Of a stretch of DNA of 64,000 nucleotides, positions 30,326 through 41,291 are shown piece after piece. The translations under genes were made by a program, and so were the position numbers. Positions within the stretch are counted from its first letter, which is position 1; each line of letters starts with the position of its first letter. The notes beneath the pieces were generated by a model. That model saw only the letters and a program-made list of their open reading frames with translations. It made no database searches and was not told where the DNA came from. Origin of the DNA: Angomonas deanei (lineage: Eukaryota > Euglenozoa > Kinetoplastea > Trypanosomatida > Trypanosomatidae); assembly GCA_903995115.1 (NCBI GenBank), contig LR877147.1, positions 310,001 through 374,000 on the forward strand. Direction: 5' to 3'.

Positions 30326-31906
30326 CTAAAAGTTGAACGGGGCGCCGTCATTGGGGCCTGGTGCCCCGAACTCCAGTTGTTGGTGTTCATACTCCGGTTC
30401 CGTGTTAAAGAAATCATCTAATATCGTCAAAGCTAGTTCGTAGACCTCGTGGTCTCGGTTCGTCTGAAGTGCCTCCAGCAGCTCCAGGGCGTTGTGTCCC
30501 TCTATCGCCTGCGCCACTGGGTTCACCTCGCTACCGGTCGCCTCTTGTAGCGCCCTGCCATACTCCAAGAAGGACAGCACCGCCTCCAGTGCAACGACGA
30601 GTATCTTGGCGTCCCCAATACGCAGTGTCTCGCACAACGGATAGAGCACGTCCAACTGCAAAAGGTACTCGTAGAAATCGGCCTCCTGGAATTCTAAAAA
30701 GTTTGCGACACAGTAGCACGCCTCCTTTTTGACGTCCATCTCCGGTGCCAGTAGACACTGTTGTACAATCGTCACGTACACACCGGATGCCATCACCATC
30801 CGCAGCTGATCGATCGACCCAATCACAAGATTAGAGACCAGCCAGCACGTGTCCTTCCGGATGTCTCGTCGCCTCTCTTGCAGCAAAATGGGAATGACGT
30901 TGAGCACCCCGTTCTGTAGGAGTGCCTCCGCGTGCAGTTCGCTACCGGTCGACACATTCCCAATAATGCGGACCGCCGGCGCCTTCACCTCCTCTGGGGC
31001 GCTCGATAAGAGCTCTAGCACGCGCTGCAGCACACCGGGGGTGTTGAGGATGACATCCAGACACTCTTCCCCGGCGTCGCTAAAGTAGACCACGATCCAG
31101 CAGGCGTAGCGCACAATGTCGGTGTCGCTATGGTGCAGGAGGGTGAAGGCGATGCGTAAGATGGGCTCCGCGTACTCGGTGGACAGCCGAGGTTTCCGGC
31201 GACAAATGTTGGACACGGCCCACACGGCATCACTAATCACCTGAACTGGTGCGTTTTCTATTTCAATGACGTGTAGCAGCGCCCCTATGCCGTTATTTTC
31301 CACAATCAAGTTTCGAAACTCGGCGGACTCGCCAGAGATGTTGCCCAGGGCCCACGCGGCATGATCGCAGCACTCCCGGTGGGAGGAGTACAACAGACTC
31401 ACCAGAGGAGGAATGCAGCCGCACTGGACCACCGCCTCCACGTGACGGGTATCGCCGGCTGCCAAGTTGGTAATACACCAGCTTGCCTCTAGCTGAATCC
31501 TTTGGTCGTCGGTGGTCAAGCAGCGTACAATCAAGGGAATCGCCCCGCTAGCGCTGATCTCATCCTTGGAGGTGTCTTCCTCCCGACAGAGCAGCTTACG
31601 AAGCACCAGTAGCGCCTGTTGCACCGTCTCCGGTGATTCAAAGGCCTGCAAGAGCTGGACACACTCGGGGATGAAGGAGAAGGGGATGGAGGACGGTTTC
31701 GTACGGCTCGTCACCGCTGTAATACCTTCCCCGGTGGGAAGAATGTCGCTTTCCTCCCCGTCGTCTACCTCACGGCGAAACTGCTTCAAGGTTTCCTTGT
31801 GCGCCTTTGTGCGGATCTGCTGTAGCTGCCGCTGCCGACGGTCCGTGCCGCTCGCCAGCGTCGAGGACTGCTTGGCTCCTTTCTGTTTATCCGAGTCGTT
31901 TCGCAT
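30326..31906 (-). CDS. Importin alpha (karyopherin alpha)
   Basis: 526 residues, the usual size. Residues 1-~65 form the basic importin-beta-binding region (RRQRQLQQIRTKAHKET, LKQFRREVD). About ten Armadillo repeats follow, with the conserved Trp/Asn ladder that binds classical nuclear localisation signals: ASWCITNLAAG, AAWALGNISGES, AVWAVSNICRR, TCWLVSNLVIGS. Some positions are relaxed (ACWIVVYFSDAG, AVRIIGNVSTG). The C-terminal acidic segment (YEHQQLEFGAPGP) corresponds to the CAS-binding region. The protein carries NLS cargo into the nucleus together with importin beta. Single intact frame. Confidence 0.93.
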   Translation of the reverse strand: MRNDSDKQKGAKQSSTLASGTDRRQRQLQQIRTKAHKETLKQFRREVDDGEESDILPTGEGITAVTSRTKPSSIPFSFIPECVQLLQAFESPETVQQALLVLRKLLCREEDTSKDEISASGAIPLIVRCLTTDDQRIQLEASWCITNLAAGDTRHVEAVVQCGCIPPLVSLLYSSHRECCDHAAWALGNISGESAEFRNLIVENNGIGALLHVIEIENAPVQVISDAVWAVSNICRRKPRLSTEYAEPILRIAFTLLHHSDTDIVRYACWIVVYFSDAGEECLDVILNTPGVLQRVLELLSSAPEEVKAPAVRIIGNVSTGSELHAEALLQNGVLNVIPILLQERRRDIRKDTCWLVSNLVIGSIDQLRMVMASGVYVTIVQQCLLAPEMDVKKEACYCVANFLEFQEADFYEYLLQLDVLYPLCETLRIGDAKILVVALEAVLSFLEYGRALQEATGSEVNPVAQAIEGHNALELLEALQTNRDHEVYELALTILDDFFNTEPEYEHQQLEFGAPGPNDGAPFNF

Positions 31907-32368
31907 TTCTTAAAAAAAAAAAAAAAAAAGATGGTTGGGTGCTTCTGCCCTCTACTATTATTGCTGAGAGAATGACGAAGAAAATAAAACGACAAGGTTG
32001 CCCTTTCAAAAGATATCCAATCTACTATTCACTCCAATACACACCAATAACGAAACCAGAATTAATGTAGAAATATCACCGTTAACAATGTAGATAGATG
32101 TAAAGAAAGTTGAGGAAAAATAAAAAAAGGTTTTTTTTTGGAAGATTACCTTCTTTCGTTTTACCTATTGGCTCGTTTTCTTTTTTTTTTTTTTTAATCT
32201 TTAATTATTACTTATTATTTGGCGTTGTTTTTTTTTATTTTATTTTTATTAGTTCCACTCCATTTGTTACCGATGTCCATTTCCTGCTACGATTCGCATG
32301 AAATCATCGATAATAAATGTCGTGTTGATGTGAGACACAAAAAAAAAAAAAAAAGTACATAGTGTATA
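31907..32368. other. Intergenic gap
   Basis: Importin alpha leader and 3' UTR of the kinesin-like gene. It is extremely T-rich on the plus strand from 32128 to 32260, with an A run at 32339-32354. Nothing else seen. Confidence 0.5.
31909..31929 (-). promoter_or_regulatory. Putative trans-splice acceptor with 2-nt leader
   Basis: A minus-strand run of about 18 T bases ends in TTAAG at 31909, two bases (AA) before the importin alpha ATG. Confidence 0.45.
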
Positions 32369-35242
32369 TTACAAACGGTTCAGCTTTTTCATCACTTCGT
32401 CTACCGAGGGCAAATCGTTACTCGCTGCGTTACCAGGTTGAAGAGATTTAATTTTATTTTCATACTGCCTCAAAACTGCTTCAATATACGCTTTCCCTTC
32501 GCTACTGACACCAGTGCTGTCTGGGGTAGGTCCGTTCTTGACGGTCACCTCCTTCAGCACCGTTTGCCACAGCTCGTAAATGATTCTACAAGTGTCTGCG
32601 CTAGCAGTGGCCCTAGTACCTTTTGCATCCAGGATAGCAGACAACGTACTTCGCGCAGGGGAGTCGAGGTCGAGGCTTGCGACACTCTCTTTCATCTTCT
32701 GGAAGAGGGTTTCCACCTGCTTCGCCGCTTTCCTATACGTCTTCAGCTGGTCCTCCTTCTGCTGCACTGTCCTAAAAAATTGGGAGAATTCATCGACGAG
32801 CGACTCCAAGTCTTGCATCTCGGGGGACGCTGTGGTCGTGTTTGCAGTACTGCTACTAGCCGGGCCCTCCTGCGAACCCACCACCGACGTACTCTTCGGC
32901 TCCGGTGGGGGGATACTAATTTGTTCGTTGATGGCATTGTTGTAAAACCGTGCCGTGTTGAGGTCTAGCGCCACCGCCTCCTCGTCGTCGACGTCAAAGT
33001 CGTCTGCGGTGGAGGCACCAGTCCGTAAGAGAGGATTGTCGTCCTCGTCCTCCTCCGGGGAAGAGGGCCCGACTGGCGGCACGAGGGTGACGGGTGGGGC
33101 AGGGGGAGTCCTGTGGTCTACATCCGCCTCCGCCACCGCCTTCAACAACTCCTGCATCCTCTTTTCAGTGCGCTCCTTCTCCGCCCGCAGGCGCCCCTCC
33201 TCCCGCTCGAACTGAAGTCTAAAGTTGGGGTTGTCCGTCTGCAACAACACCCTGGGATTGCACTGTGGATCCACCACCACAATCCCCACTGTGTCGCGGT
33301 CCTCACTTCCGCTCCGTTCCCTGCAACCGGCGGGAAGCGACAGCGCCTGGTCCTGCAGCTTGCTGGCCAAGAAGTCCGTATCCCCATCTCCTAAACCAAT
33401 CCTACTCTGACGCTGTCCAACCGTGGGCGAGGCCGTCTTCCCGGTCGTCTTGCGCACCACGAAGCGCGGGTCATCCCAGGTGGTGGTCTTGGTCGTGGTA
33501 TCCACAAAGTAGCGTCGGCCATCCTCGGTGAAGTGCTCCTCCCATCCCGTGAGCAGCTTGCGTGTACTACGACGTGTCGTGACGGACGTTACACGAGGAA
33601 TGGTGCGCATCCGGTAACCAGTGACGGCCAACGTCAGGTCCCTATTTAACCTACTCAAGGTCGTGATCGAATTATAAACACAAATGAGAATCGAGACAAA
33701 CATGTTACCGAAACACAGTCCGGGCACTAGCATCGTCGCCGCGTGGTGGTGCAGCGGCGGCGGCATCGGGGTATTCTGAATAGAAGCCCAGGACTGCTCC
33801 TCCCCGAGTGGGATGGCCTGGCTCCGTGCTAACACGGTGGACGCTAGCCAGGTCTGGGCGGCCGAGTCTTCGGCGAGACAAAGAACGTGCAGCGTGGCAC
33901 TCTTGTAGTTATCGGTATACATGGTCAGAGAAAAGAGCAAAGACGAACCGGACTCGGACTGTAGAAGGGATTCCTCCAGCGCGTGCGAGAGGTTTTCCAG
34001 TCCCACATCCAGCGCTGACAGACCGTCGTTGGTATTCTCCGTCGGCAGGGCCCTCGCGTTAAGGACGAAGGAGTCTGTCGTAGCCGTCGTTCGCGATTCG
34101 TTTGTATCCTCCAGCACCGACGGCGAGGGAGGGGGCGCCAGCTGGAGGACCAGCTCCACGTGTTTGTTGTCCAAGTCAATCAAGTCTACTACACTGGTGG
34201 AGTCAAAGGCGACAAAGGTGGCCTCCGCGCGCACAAACTTGTGGTTCGTCGTCCCAATGGACGGCAGGGCGAAGGTGCTGGTGGGGCTGGTGGAATTGCT
34301 GCGGTCGGCGTCGTGGTCCGACTCCCCGTCCGCGTTGGGATTCGTCTGCTGCGTCTCCCTCCGTTCCAGGTAACTTTCCATCATGGCGCGTATCGCATGG
34401 GGGAGAAGACCGCACTCCTCTGGGGTACCAATGAGTCCCATCTGCTTCATTTCCTGTGTCGCGCCGTACACGAGCACCATCGAGTTGACACAGTGGTCAA
34501 TCACCGCCGACACGGCGGGATTGAGCGTCGAGTGCAGCATCCCATCCAGTGGGGTGCGAATGCAATAACGCAGCTGTCCGTCGTCCGAGGCCGTGACGGG
34601 CTCAAATTCCACGTTGGTAAAGCGGTAGAGCAGCTCGTCGTTGCGGTATGTCACCGGGGGGTCGTTGACGGCCTGAATACACTGCTGGAGCATGTGCAAC
34701 TCGTCGTGGTGCGGGTCGTAGGAGAAGCCAGCCTCTAGGACCGGGGCGATCGTCTCTGGCTCGTACTCCACTTGGGAGAGCAGCAGACCACAGCGCACGG
34801 CCGCAGTGGTGCCGCCCCCACCGTACCGACCGCCGTAGGTAGCGGCGTGCGTAGAAGACCCGGAGCGCAAGGACATGCCAGGCGCGTCTCCGGCGGCCTC
34901 CGTATCCGCATTGACCGCGCCCGAATTGAGTGTATCCGCGGCAATGCGTGTCGTCGTCGTGGTGGTTTGAACCCCCACCGGCGGGAGGTTGGTGAAGGAA
35001 CTATTTGTACACTCATCCAGTGGGCGTAGGGCGACCGCCCATGGCTCGCCTGTGAAAGACTGCAGCGCAATGTTGACGCACCACCGCACACAGCCATTGG
35101 CCAACACATTGGTGGAGTTGGAAGTGGACATGGGGGACATGACGGCAGAGTGTGGGGTATGCTCATCAGAGGTCTGAGAAATCTTAGCGGCACTCAGATC
35201 CTGAGGGAGGTTTCTCTTGGGGGTTTCCTTTTTCTCACTCAT
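32369..35242 (-). CDS. Degenerate kinesin motor protein with WW domain
   Basis: 957 residues. The first ~510 follow the kinesin motor in order, but the nucleotide sites are lost. AVALRPLDECTNSS stands for the VRVRPLN strand. VNSMVLVYGATQEMKQMG stands for the P-loop region (FAYGQTGSGKTxTMxG), without the GKT/S. GLLPHAIRAMMES matches GIIPRAI. SESGSSLLFSLTMY stands for switch I (SSRSH) and LHVLCLAEDSA for switch II (VDLAGSE). A late SILICVYNSITTLSRLN matches the ISP...ETLSTLRF helix. A WW domain follows at ~566-600 (GWEEHFTEDGRRYFVDT, TTTWDDPRF), then Pro/acidic linkers and a coiled coil. It therefore probably binds partners through the WW domain without ATP-driven motility. Motor assignment is by motif order; the WW domain is certain. 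Confidence 0.65.
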   Translation of the reverse strand: MSEKKETPKRNLPQDLSAAKISQTSDEHTPHSAVMSPMSTSNSTNVLANGCVRWCVNIALQSFTGEPWAVALRPLDECTNSSFTNLPPVGVQTTTTTTRIAADTLNSGAVNADTEAAGDAPGMSLRSGSSTHAATYGGRYGGGGTTAAVRCGLLLSQVEYEPETIAPVLEAGFSYDPHHDELHMLQQCIQAVNDPPVTYRNDELLYRFTNVEFEPVTASDDGQLRYCIRTPLDGMLHSTLNPAVSAVIDHCVNSMVLVYGATQEMKQMGLIGTPEECGLLPHAIRAMMESYLERRETQQTNPNADGESDHDADRSNSTSPTSTFALPSIGTTNHKFVRAEATFVAFDSTSVVDLIDLDNKHVELVLQLAPPPSPSVLEDTNESRTTATTDSFVLNARALPTENTNDGLSALDVGLENLSHALEESLLQSESGSSLLFSLTMYTDNYKSATLHVLCLAEDSAAQTWLASTVLARSQAIPLGEEQSWASIQNTPMPPPLHHHAATMLVPGLCFGNMFVSILICVYNSITTLSRLNRDLTLAVTGYRMRTIPRVTSVTTRRSTRKLLTGWEEHFTEDGRRYFVDTTTKTTTWDDPRFVVRKTTGKTASPTVGQRQSRIGLGDGDTDFLASKLQDQALSLPAGCRERSGSEDRDTVGIVVVDPQCNPRVLLQTDNPNFRLQFEREEGRLRAEKERTEKRMQELLKAVAEADVDHRTPPAPPVTLVPPVGPSSPEEDEDDNPLLRTGASTADDFDVDDEEAVALDLNTARFYNNAINEQISIPPPEPKSTSVVGSQEGPASSSTANTTTASPEMQDLESLVDEFSQFFRTVQQKEDQLKTYRKAAKQVETLFQKMKESVASLDLDSPARSTLSAILDAKGTRATASADTCRIIYELWQTVLKEVTVKNGPTPDSTGVSSEGKAYIEAVLRQYENKIKSLQPGNAASNDLPSVDEVMKKLNRL

Positions 35243-35700
35243 TGCTATTCATCCAAAAATAAGGGGGAGAGAAAGAAACAGATGGAAAGACGCGAAGAAT
35301 ACTTAAGATAACAGACCCAAAAAGACCGAACACTTTACAGCTCAGAAACCCTTACAAACACAATTATAACGCAGAAGGAACACTATACACGGTTTCTTTT
35401 TTTTTTTTTTTAACAATACAATAGTACAATAATGGAAAAGCATTCAAGAATTAGCTAATAATAATATTTTAGGAGTAAAAAAAAAAAAACAGGTATATTT
35501 TTGATGAAATTGGCATTAGATTATACATTTCAAATATATTATTAGGTAATTTCTGTTTTTTTTTTTTTTTTACAATAGTCATGATGAATGCAGGAGTAAA
35601 CGAAAAAAATGGAATAAAAAAAAATGATGATAAAATAAAACAAAAACACCGGCGAAAAGGAAGAAAAAAAAAAGGGGTATGTGTCACTATAAAAATGAGT
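35243..35700. other. Intergenic gap
   Basis: Leader of the kinesin-like gene (AATAG acceptor-like site at 35245-35246, two bases before the ATG) and 3' UTR of the IQ protein. T runs at 35397-35412 and 35553-35571. No gene. Confidence 0.5.
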
Positions 35701-38700
35701 TTAATCGTCGTCGAAGTCGACCTGTTCCGCTGCAATTCTCAATTCCAGCCTGGTCTGCAATTTACGTTGGCTTCGCTTTGTTTTTTGTCTGGCAACAAAT
35801 CCACGAATGACCCGCTGGATCGTGATGGCGTGCTTGTTGCGCAGCTCCCAATACTCCAAATCCCGATTGGCCAGCTTGTAGACGAGGGACTGGAACCCGA
35901 GGTCACGGCGGGTCAGGAAACCCTTTCACGACTCGGTGCATCAGGGTGATTTCCTCCTTGCTGACGCGCACCATGAACAGAAAGTTTTCGTGGCGCCGGC
36001 ACAGGTAACCACGGCCGACCCGCTGAATGAGCGAGAGCGCGTCCGTCTGGGAGTACGTCTTCTCCTGGTCAATACTCTTGTACAGCTGTTTCGCCGGAAT
36101 CAAGTTGTCCGTCTCCAACTGAAGGTTAATGACATCCTTCTCGAACTCCTCACTCGCCATGGACTTGTCCGTCTCCTCGGTGGCAATATTCTCGTCGCTG
36201 TCCTGATCGCTGGACAGACTGGACATGTCCTCCTCAATGTCGCTGTCGGTTTCCACAATCGTCACACCATCTAGCGTCCACGGGTCTTTTGGGTTCACAC
36301 TAAAGTTGTGCATAAACTCCGACACGGAGTAGGTGTTGTTGAAGGCGGCGTTCGTCCGCGTCGTCGTGCTAAAGCTAAACGCCTGGTACAAACTGCCACC
36401 GGAACGCATACTACTGCGACGCATATCGGCGAGGGAAAACTCCATCGGGGTGAGTTGCGTACCCGCCGCAGCGTTCTTGGGGGCGCTCACCAACTCTGTC
36501 GACTGACCCATCAGCCACGGGATGAGCGGCTGGGAGCACGGCGGCGACGTGGTCGGGATTGGTGCCGGGGGCGGTGGATCCTTATGCTGTATCACGGGGC
36601 TAGGCGGATTCATGTCCCCGGAAGGTGTGATGAGTACTTTCTTGTAGGGAAAGTCCGCGAGGGAGCTCCTCGCCGAGTTCATGGCACTGGTGTACGGACT
36701 ATCGCTGTAAAATCCGCCGGCATTCTTGTTGGTGGTGTTCTGTACGGTGTAGTTGGCGAGGGTGTTGGTCGGGAAGAGGGGCTCACCGGGGGAGAGCACG
36801 CTGAGGCGGTTGTCGGTGGGACCGGTAGGGGTGTAGACGATGGGCGGAGGACTCACGGAATTACTGACCTTCCTTCCTGGGGCAAACGGAGGCAGAAAAC
36901 TGGGGGGCGTCGGTTTCGAGTTTAGCGCTGCGAATGGTTCCTTCACCAAAATTATTCAGCTGTGCATCCAACGCCATTTCCTCCTGTCTCTCCTGACGAA
37001 TTTTGGCGAGGCGCTGACGGGCGACAAACCCTAACCACATTCGACACAGGACCTCCGCGGCCTCTCCATTGGCTCGGATATCCGGGGTGTTGGGGCGGGT
37101 CCTTCGGATCGAGGCGGCCGCATTCTTGAACGTTTTGGTAAGATGCGACGAGACACTATTGTCGACCACGGAGGACACCCGTTCATGGAGCGAGACGCTC
37201 TGCAGCGCGTGGATACTCTTGTTCACAAAGGAAGCCACCAGTGGGGAGGCCTCCGCCATGGACGTTGTGAAGCAGATCGTGCCACTCACCGACACCGGTG
37301 ACTTGGGGCGATACGAGCTACCACCATTCTCCGACGAGTTCATGTCCTGCTCAAAGCTTGGCCTCCGGGTGGGTTTGGATGGCGCGCTAAAGGCGGTCAA
37401 TGGCGGCGGCTTGATGACAACGGCGGTCGGCTTGGGGGCGACTGGCCCTGTCAGGAGCGCACTGTCTTCGTCCAGATCGGGCGGCGCGCTGAAGGAAAAG
37501 TGGGGCCGGAGAATAGGCTGTGGTCGTTTAAAGTTTCCTAAAGGCTTCCTACTCTTCCGCGGCATATCTCGCCTCGCTACGTACGCTCGACCGACCCTTT
37601 GCAGCAGGCGTATGCGTGTGCCAGTTAGGGAGGGTGGTGGACTCCGGATAGACCGCCTGCCTGAAATCGTACTGTCCGTGTGGTTGACGCTAACGCTGTC
37701 GACGGTTGGGGAGAGCACGGTGGCGGTATCCACAGACGGGTGTAAATTGCCTTTCGAGAGCGCACTGACGGAAAGATAGATGCGAGAGTTCTCCCCGCCG
37801 TCCCCCCGCTCTGTGTCGTGGTTGATCACCAAGTGCGGAGGAGGGTACACCATTACATTCGGGGCAATGCCCACCCCGCCAGACCCTCGGAGGGTCCCGC
37901 CGGATGCTTCCACGTCCGTCCCATCGTAGGAGGTGTGCGGGAACTGAAACTTGCCGCCCTGTCCACGCATGGGCGAGTGACCGATAGGGGACTCATTGTC
38001 GCCCACGGAGTTGGATCGTGTGGAGGAATGGATCGTGAAGGCCGAGTTGCCCAACGCCTCCGACAGTTCCACCCGATAGCCGCTGCCGGGAGGGGAACTA
38101 CGACTAATGACATCGGGTACCTTTATTTCATCGGACCCGCTGCCAGGACGTCGTCCAATCACGATAGTTGGCGTGCCGCTCCGACTGAGGGGCTGTGGAG
38201 GCTCCACCAGCGTGACGGAGGACTGTGGGATGGGGGACGTCACAGGGGTGTCCTTGCGGGAAGGCGGCATGCACTTACCAGACAGCGCTTTGGGCTCCTC
38301 GGTCACCCGAATACCGTCTAGTGTGACACTAAGATTCTTGATGATCCCGAACTCCGCGGGGCTTGCACCAACATTCACCGGCGCGTCAAGCGAGACGCGT
38401 CGTTTGTGTGGACCTATCGAGTTGGACAAGGAACTGCTCGGTGGGACAGGAATGAGAATGTTCTGTCCGGAGGCACTTTTCGTCGAGTAACTTCCATTGA
38501 GGGGTCGTTCGTCCACCTCTACATTGGAGGTGGGTGGGGCCACCGGCGACGGAAGGTGCACGTCCTGCAGCTCCGTCATGGAAGAATGCCACCTGCTCCC
38601 CTGCGTACTCTCCTTGAACAAGGGGGACGCCGCGGCCGCAAAGTCGAGTCGTGTCATGGCAGAGTTGGGTCGTTTCGGGACCACAACGGAATACGGATGC

Positions 38701-40113
38701 AACGGTGTACGCCGGAAGCGACAGGTTGCTGTCTAGAATCTCCTGTTCGTCCCTCTTCTTTTCCGTCTCAGGCATCAAATAGTACTTGTGGATGGCGGTT
38801 CTCGTCGACTGCTCCGAGGCTGTCTTTGGTAAGCTCGGGGGTCGGCCGATACCGTAAGGGTGCTGGATCTGCGTCTCTACTGGTCTCGGAGGGGGTGCCA
38901 CCGCACGACTCTTCTGCGATGAGACGTACGAGTAGTCACTAATGCCCGTGGGCGTCACACTGGTCTCCTGTGGTTTCTTCCTCAACAGAAGCGTCTCAAT
39001 CACCCCCGCCGGACACTGCGCCCAGCGGTACATGAACAGGGCGAACCGCTGTAACGTAATGACGGACCATATCGTCTGGTACGGTAGACTACGAAACTGA
39101 GGCGGCAGGTGCGACACACTAGCCGGCGACAGATCGGTGACGTTGGCTAGAGGGGAGGGGACCAGTCGGAGGTCCGGCCCGGTCGTGAGGTAGATGGCCA
39201 GAGGGAAGTCTGGGAGCGCCCGGAAGAGGTCTTCGGCGAACAGCACATACGTGGTGTAGCGCACATTTGGGTCGTTTGGGGTCGCAATCTGATCCTCACT
39301 GTTGATCCACACATGCGAGGCGCCACACAGCAGAAAGGCGGGGAAGTACGCATTGTAGTTAAAGAACGCATGTTCCAATGAAAAGCCACCTTCCAGAAAC
39401 GGCACCGCATCCTTGAGGTTGATGAGTCCCTTCTTCTCCTCCACGATTGCTCTAGTCCTATTATTCCACGAGTAATGCAGCGTGTCTACCCCGAAGGTCA
39501 CATTCAGTCCCAGACTGGAGGCTAGTCGCTGCGCTTTTAGAATCGAAAGGGTGGAGGCCGCACACGCGTGGGCCACGGCCTCCATGATGGCTTCATCTGA
39601 GGCGAAGAGGTCGGCGGCGTACGCCCTAAACTCTGACATGAGCAGGAAACAAGGAGTATCGGCTTCCCTGTCGGAGGCACCACTACCACTCAAACTCTCC
39701 GCTAACGTCTTCTTTTGGTATCCCCCGGGCTTTGAAATATTCGACAGACTATTTTCAGATCCGCTCACAATGTAACTACTATTATTATTGTTGTTGTTAC
39801 TGTTATGACCAGGGCTGGTGATGCTTGCATACGGTTGATTGGGGGATCGTGCCTGTGTGGTTCGTATCGGAGGCGCATTAACATTTTCCCCATACACTTG
39901 AAACGTCTCTCTATCCAGCCCACTTTTCACTAGACTGTCTATTTTCTCATTTGGAGTAGCAAACGCCCCCACACTATCAAATTGAGAGAAGAAATTGTTC
40001 TTCTTTATTCTACCATTCACAAGAGAGGGCATGGTAACCTCTCCACCGCCGTAGGTGTGCGACGCAGGATTGTCCGGGGTAGAAAAGAGGTTACGGGATG
40101 GGACAATGTTCAT
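35701..40113 (-). CDS. Large multi-IQ-motif protein (three frame changes)
   Basis: Three overlapping long frames (40113-38386, 38702-36861, 36949-35903) plus a short tail to 35701. They join into one ~1469-residue product if the frame moves +1 near 38700 (PAYT to HPYSVVVPKR), near 36905 (LETDAP to PSFLPPFAPGRK) and near 35925 (HRVVKG to FLTRRDLGFQ). The N-terminal ~470 residues contain a folded region of unknown type (HACAASTLSILKAQRLASSL, WSVITLQRFALFMYRW). The middle is disordered and Ser/Pro-rich. Four IQ-type calmodulin-binding motifs lie in the C-terminal half: RIRLLQRVGRAYVARR, EVLCRMWLGFVARQRLAK, ALSLIQRVGRGYLCRRH and AITIQRVIRGFVARQK. Their spread over three of the frames shows that those frames belong together. 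A cytoskeletal or flagellar calmodulin-binding scaffold is inferred. Confidence 0.65.
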
Positions 40114-40486
40114 AGAAGACCACTAAGTAGGAGCAAACAAAACAAAACAAAATGACAAAAAAAAAAAAAAAACAGCTGACAGCTGAAGCAAACTACTCAA
40201 CGAACCTACGGAAACACTATTGTCTAATCTCCCCTCTTTTCATCAATACGAGGATGGAGTTTTCGCCTGAATACAATGATTCAGACGGTTCAAATATTTT
40301 TGCCGGCAATGAACAAACAGCCGAAATCTACACAAAAAGAAAAATTCTGATGAAATACAGAGAGAAACATGGAGGTGCACTGTGAAAAAGGAGAGCAACA
40401 CTAAAGAAATAAAGAATCCAATACGAATGCGGCTGAGCACAGCGACATATAGTGTGAAAATGCGTCAAAGCATATTTAAAATCGTT
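40114..40486. other. Intergenic gap
   Basis: IQ-protein leader and SDHAF2 3' UTR, with an A run at 40157-40173. A 43-codon plus-strand ORF starts at 40253 but runs against every gene in the window. Confidence 0.4.
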
Positions 40487-41119
40487 TTAATAGTTTCCCA
40501 GCAACTCGGTCCGTTCGTTCGCAATGAAATCCTTCAGTGCGTGGTAGCATTTTGAGTTTTCTACGTCATCGGGTGCCTTCTCGCCCACAATCAGCCACCG
40601 GAACAGGTCGCTGTCCAGCTGCTTGAGCAGCATGTCATACTCGTCTAGCAGTTCCGCGTCCAGGGTGCTCAGTTTCCGTCGCGCAAAGTGTCCAAAAATG
40701 AGGTCCATCTCCACCATCCCTCGATAGCGGGATTGAAAGATCAATCGGCGTCGTTTACTCTCTGCGTCCTCGTTGGGGTCGATGGGGCGCTGATCCCGGA
40801 AGGTGGCACCGAACTTGCCGGCGACATCCACGGACCCTTCGGTCGGTTCTCCACGCACATCGCCAATTTCATCCGGCTCGACCGATTGCTGGGGCGTCGC
40901 TTGGATGATAGGGTTGCGCCACTCCGTGATGATCTGCTCCTCCTTCTCCGTCAGACCCGCGGAGCTGTAGTCCTTGGCGTACACCTTGTTACGGAGGATA
41001 CCCGCCACCTTGGAAGTATAAGGGTCGGTGGGCAGGTCGCTGCTGGAGACCGTGGTCGCCCAGCGCACCCCTTGCGTCGCCAGGAGAGAGGGAAGTAGCA
41101 TACGAGTAATTTGTTTCAT
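40487..41119 (-). CDS. SDHAF2: Succinate dehydrogenase assembly factor 2 (SDHAF2/Sdh5)
   Basis: 210 residues. A mitochondrial presequence (MKQITRMLLPSLLATQGVRW) and a poorly conserved linker precede the Sdh5 domain at ~120-200. That domain carries the diagnostic RRRLIFQSRYRGMVEMDLI, then LDAELLDEYDMLLKQLDSDLFRW with the segment ending in WLIVGE, as in the family. SDHAF2 promotes covalent attachment of FAD to the flavoprotein subunit SDHA in the mitochondrial matrix. The start at 41119 was taken because the frame above begins only with a GTG. It is the last of five consecutive mitochondrial-type genes. Confidence 0.9.
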   Translation of the reverse strand: MKQITRMLLPSLLATQGVRWATTVSSSDLPTDPYTSKVAGILRNKVYAKDYSSAGLTEKEEQIITEWRNPIIQATPQQSVEPDEIGDVRGEPTEGSVDVAGKFGATFRDQRPIDPNEDAESKRRRLIFQSRYRGMVEMDLIFGHFARRKLSTLDAELLDEYDMLLKQLDSDLFRWLIVGEKAPDDVENSKCYHALKDFIANERTELLGNY

Positions 41120-41291
41120 TGTAAAGAAAAACACACCACAATGTATTCGACTTTTTGGGGTGGATGGAAAGAGAAAGAGTGGTTGATGTGAAAACGCGAA
41201 ATTGGTATTGCTGTTGGGTTAAAATGAACTGTCCTCCGCTTTAAATCGATATACTGTGTGAACTATACAATAGTGCAAAGACGGCTCTTCC

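Noticed and set aside
40253-40385. 43-codon plus-strand ORF with plausible amino-acid mix
   Set aside because: It is short, lies on the opposite strand in an intergenic gap, and has no family match or acceptor signal.
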